Assembly (NCBI GenBank): GCA_031761405.1
Contig: JASEVX010000001.1
Location: 196,123,706 to 196,187,705 of the forward strand
DNA length: 64,000 bases
Direction of reading: 5' to 3'
DNA from: Serripes groenlandicus
Lineage: Eukaryota; Mollusca; Bivalvia; Cardiida; Cardiidae
Made by a program: the position numbers and the translations under genes. Shown in pieces: positions 63,852 through 64,000 of this stretch. The notes beneath the pieces were generated by a model that searched no databases, had not been told where the DNA came from, and saw only the letters and a program-made list of their open reading frames with translations. Every line of letters begins with the position of its first letter. Position 1 is the stretch's first letter.

Positions 63852-64000
63852 TATGGGCTTCTGCATATCCATATCAGGTTTAGCAGAGGCAATCGTGATA
63901 ACAATTATTCAAGCAAATATTCTGCCATACCTTAAAATCATTATGAGGAGATGGGTATCAAACCCTGCCCTGACATGTAAAATAGGCCCGAGGAGAATAA

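Noticed and set aside
1..64000. Intact autonomous transposase, Rep/Helicase or LINE
   Set aside because: No ORF exceeds 244 codons and no such motifs were found; only decayed DIRS parts are readable.

Overview
The window reads as nuclear DNA of a metazoan, most likely a bivalve mollusc. It has no operons, Shine-Dalgarno sites or long intact ORFs. It is AT-rich and almost wholly built of nested transposable elements, satellites and minisatellites. The bivalve call is an inference from the abundant elements that open with CAAGAG and end in a small hairpin around tandem cores; these resemble the Helentron-like pearl/CvA elements described from bivalves. It is supported by the DIRS-type retrotransposon and tRNA-derived SINEs. 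No rRNA gene, true tRNA gene or CRISPR array was seen.

Layout. 1-1858: two copies of Helitron/Helentron-like element family B (HLE-B). 1971-2690: a 41-bp satellite in a ~124-bp higher-order repeat. 2831-3834: a 27-bp minisatellite with an adjoining dispersed module. 5773-16413: a four-level nest in which one HLE-C copy carries four HLE-A insertions and a second HLE-C copy, which carries a fifth HLE-A copy, which carries an HLE-B copy. 16.4-20.9 kb: mostly unique AT-rich sequence with a 228-bp duplication and one convincing host coding exon on the minus strand (18014-18145). 20.94-25.56 kb: a ~2-kb dispersed repeat split by a 2.56-kb TIR element resembling a CACTA transposon. 25.7-28.0 kb: short TTAA-flanked MITEs and a SINE. 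28333-35063: a decayed DIRS-like tyrosine-recombinase retrotransposon on the minus strand, with 148-bp inverted terminal repeats and an internal complementary region. 35.5-37.6 kb: an HLE with a 145-bp-type core, split by a TIR transposon with a ~9-bp target duplication and by an HLE-A. 38-43 kb: MITEs, minisatellites and HLE-F. 43263-45056: HLE-A. 45.3-50.6 kb: 29-bp and 107-bp satellites, SINEs and HLE-D, E, F and G pieces. 50.8-55.4 kb: dense TTAA MITEs plus HLE-D and HLE-H. 55571-57075: an element with HLE-A-like ends and a different tandem core. 57.2-58.1 kb: HLE-B. 58.8-60.2 kb: ancient diverged HLE core units. 60239-61985: a TIR element packed with ACCATGGT palindromes. 62-64 kb: SINEs and AT-rich sequence.

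The most interesting system is the set of about nine HLE families. They share one layout: 5' CAAGAG, often a small palindrome, a subterminal box, a tandem core, a GACGGAC or ACAGACGG-rich stretch, and a 3' hairpin holding the complement of the subterminal box, then TAAAA. Each family has its own box sequence. They insert into one another without visible target duplication, in A/T runs. One case (55571-57075) shows the same ends on an unrelated tandem core. Nothing in the window encodes their replicase, so all are non-autonomous here. Family letters A-I are my own labels.
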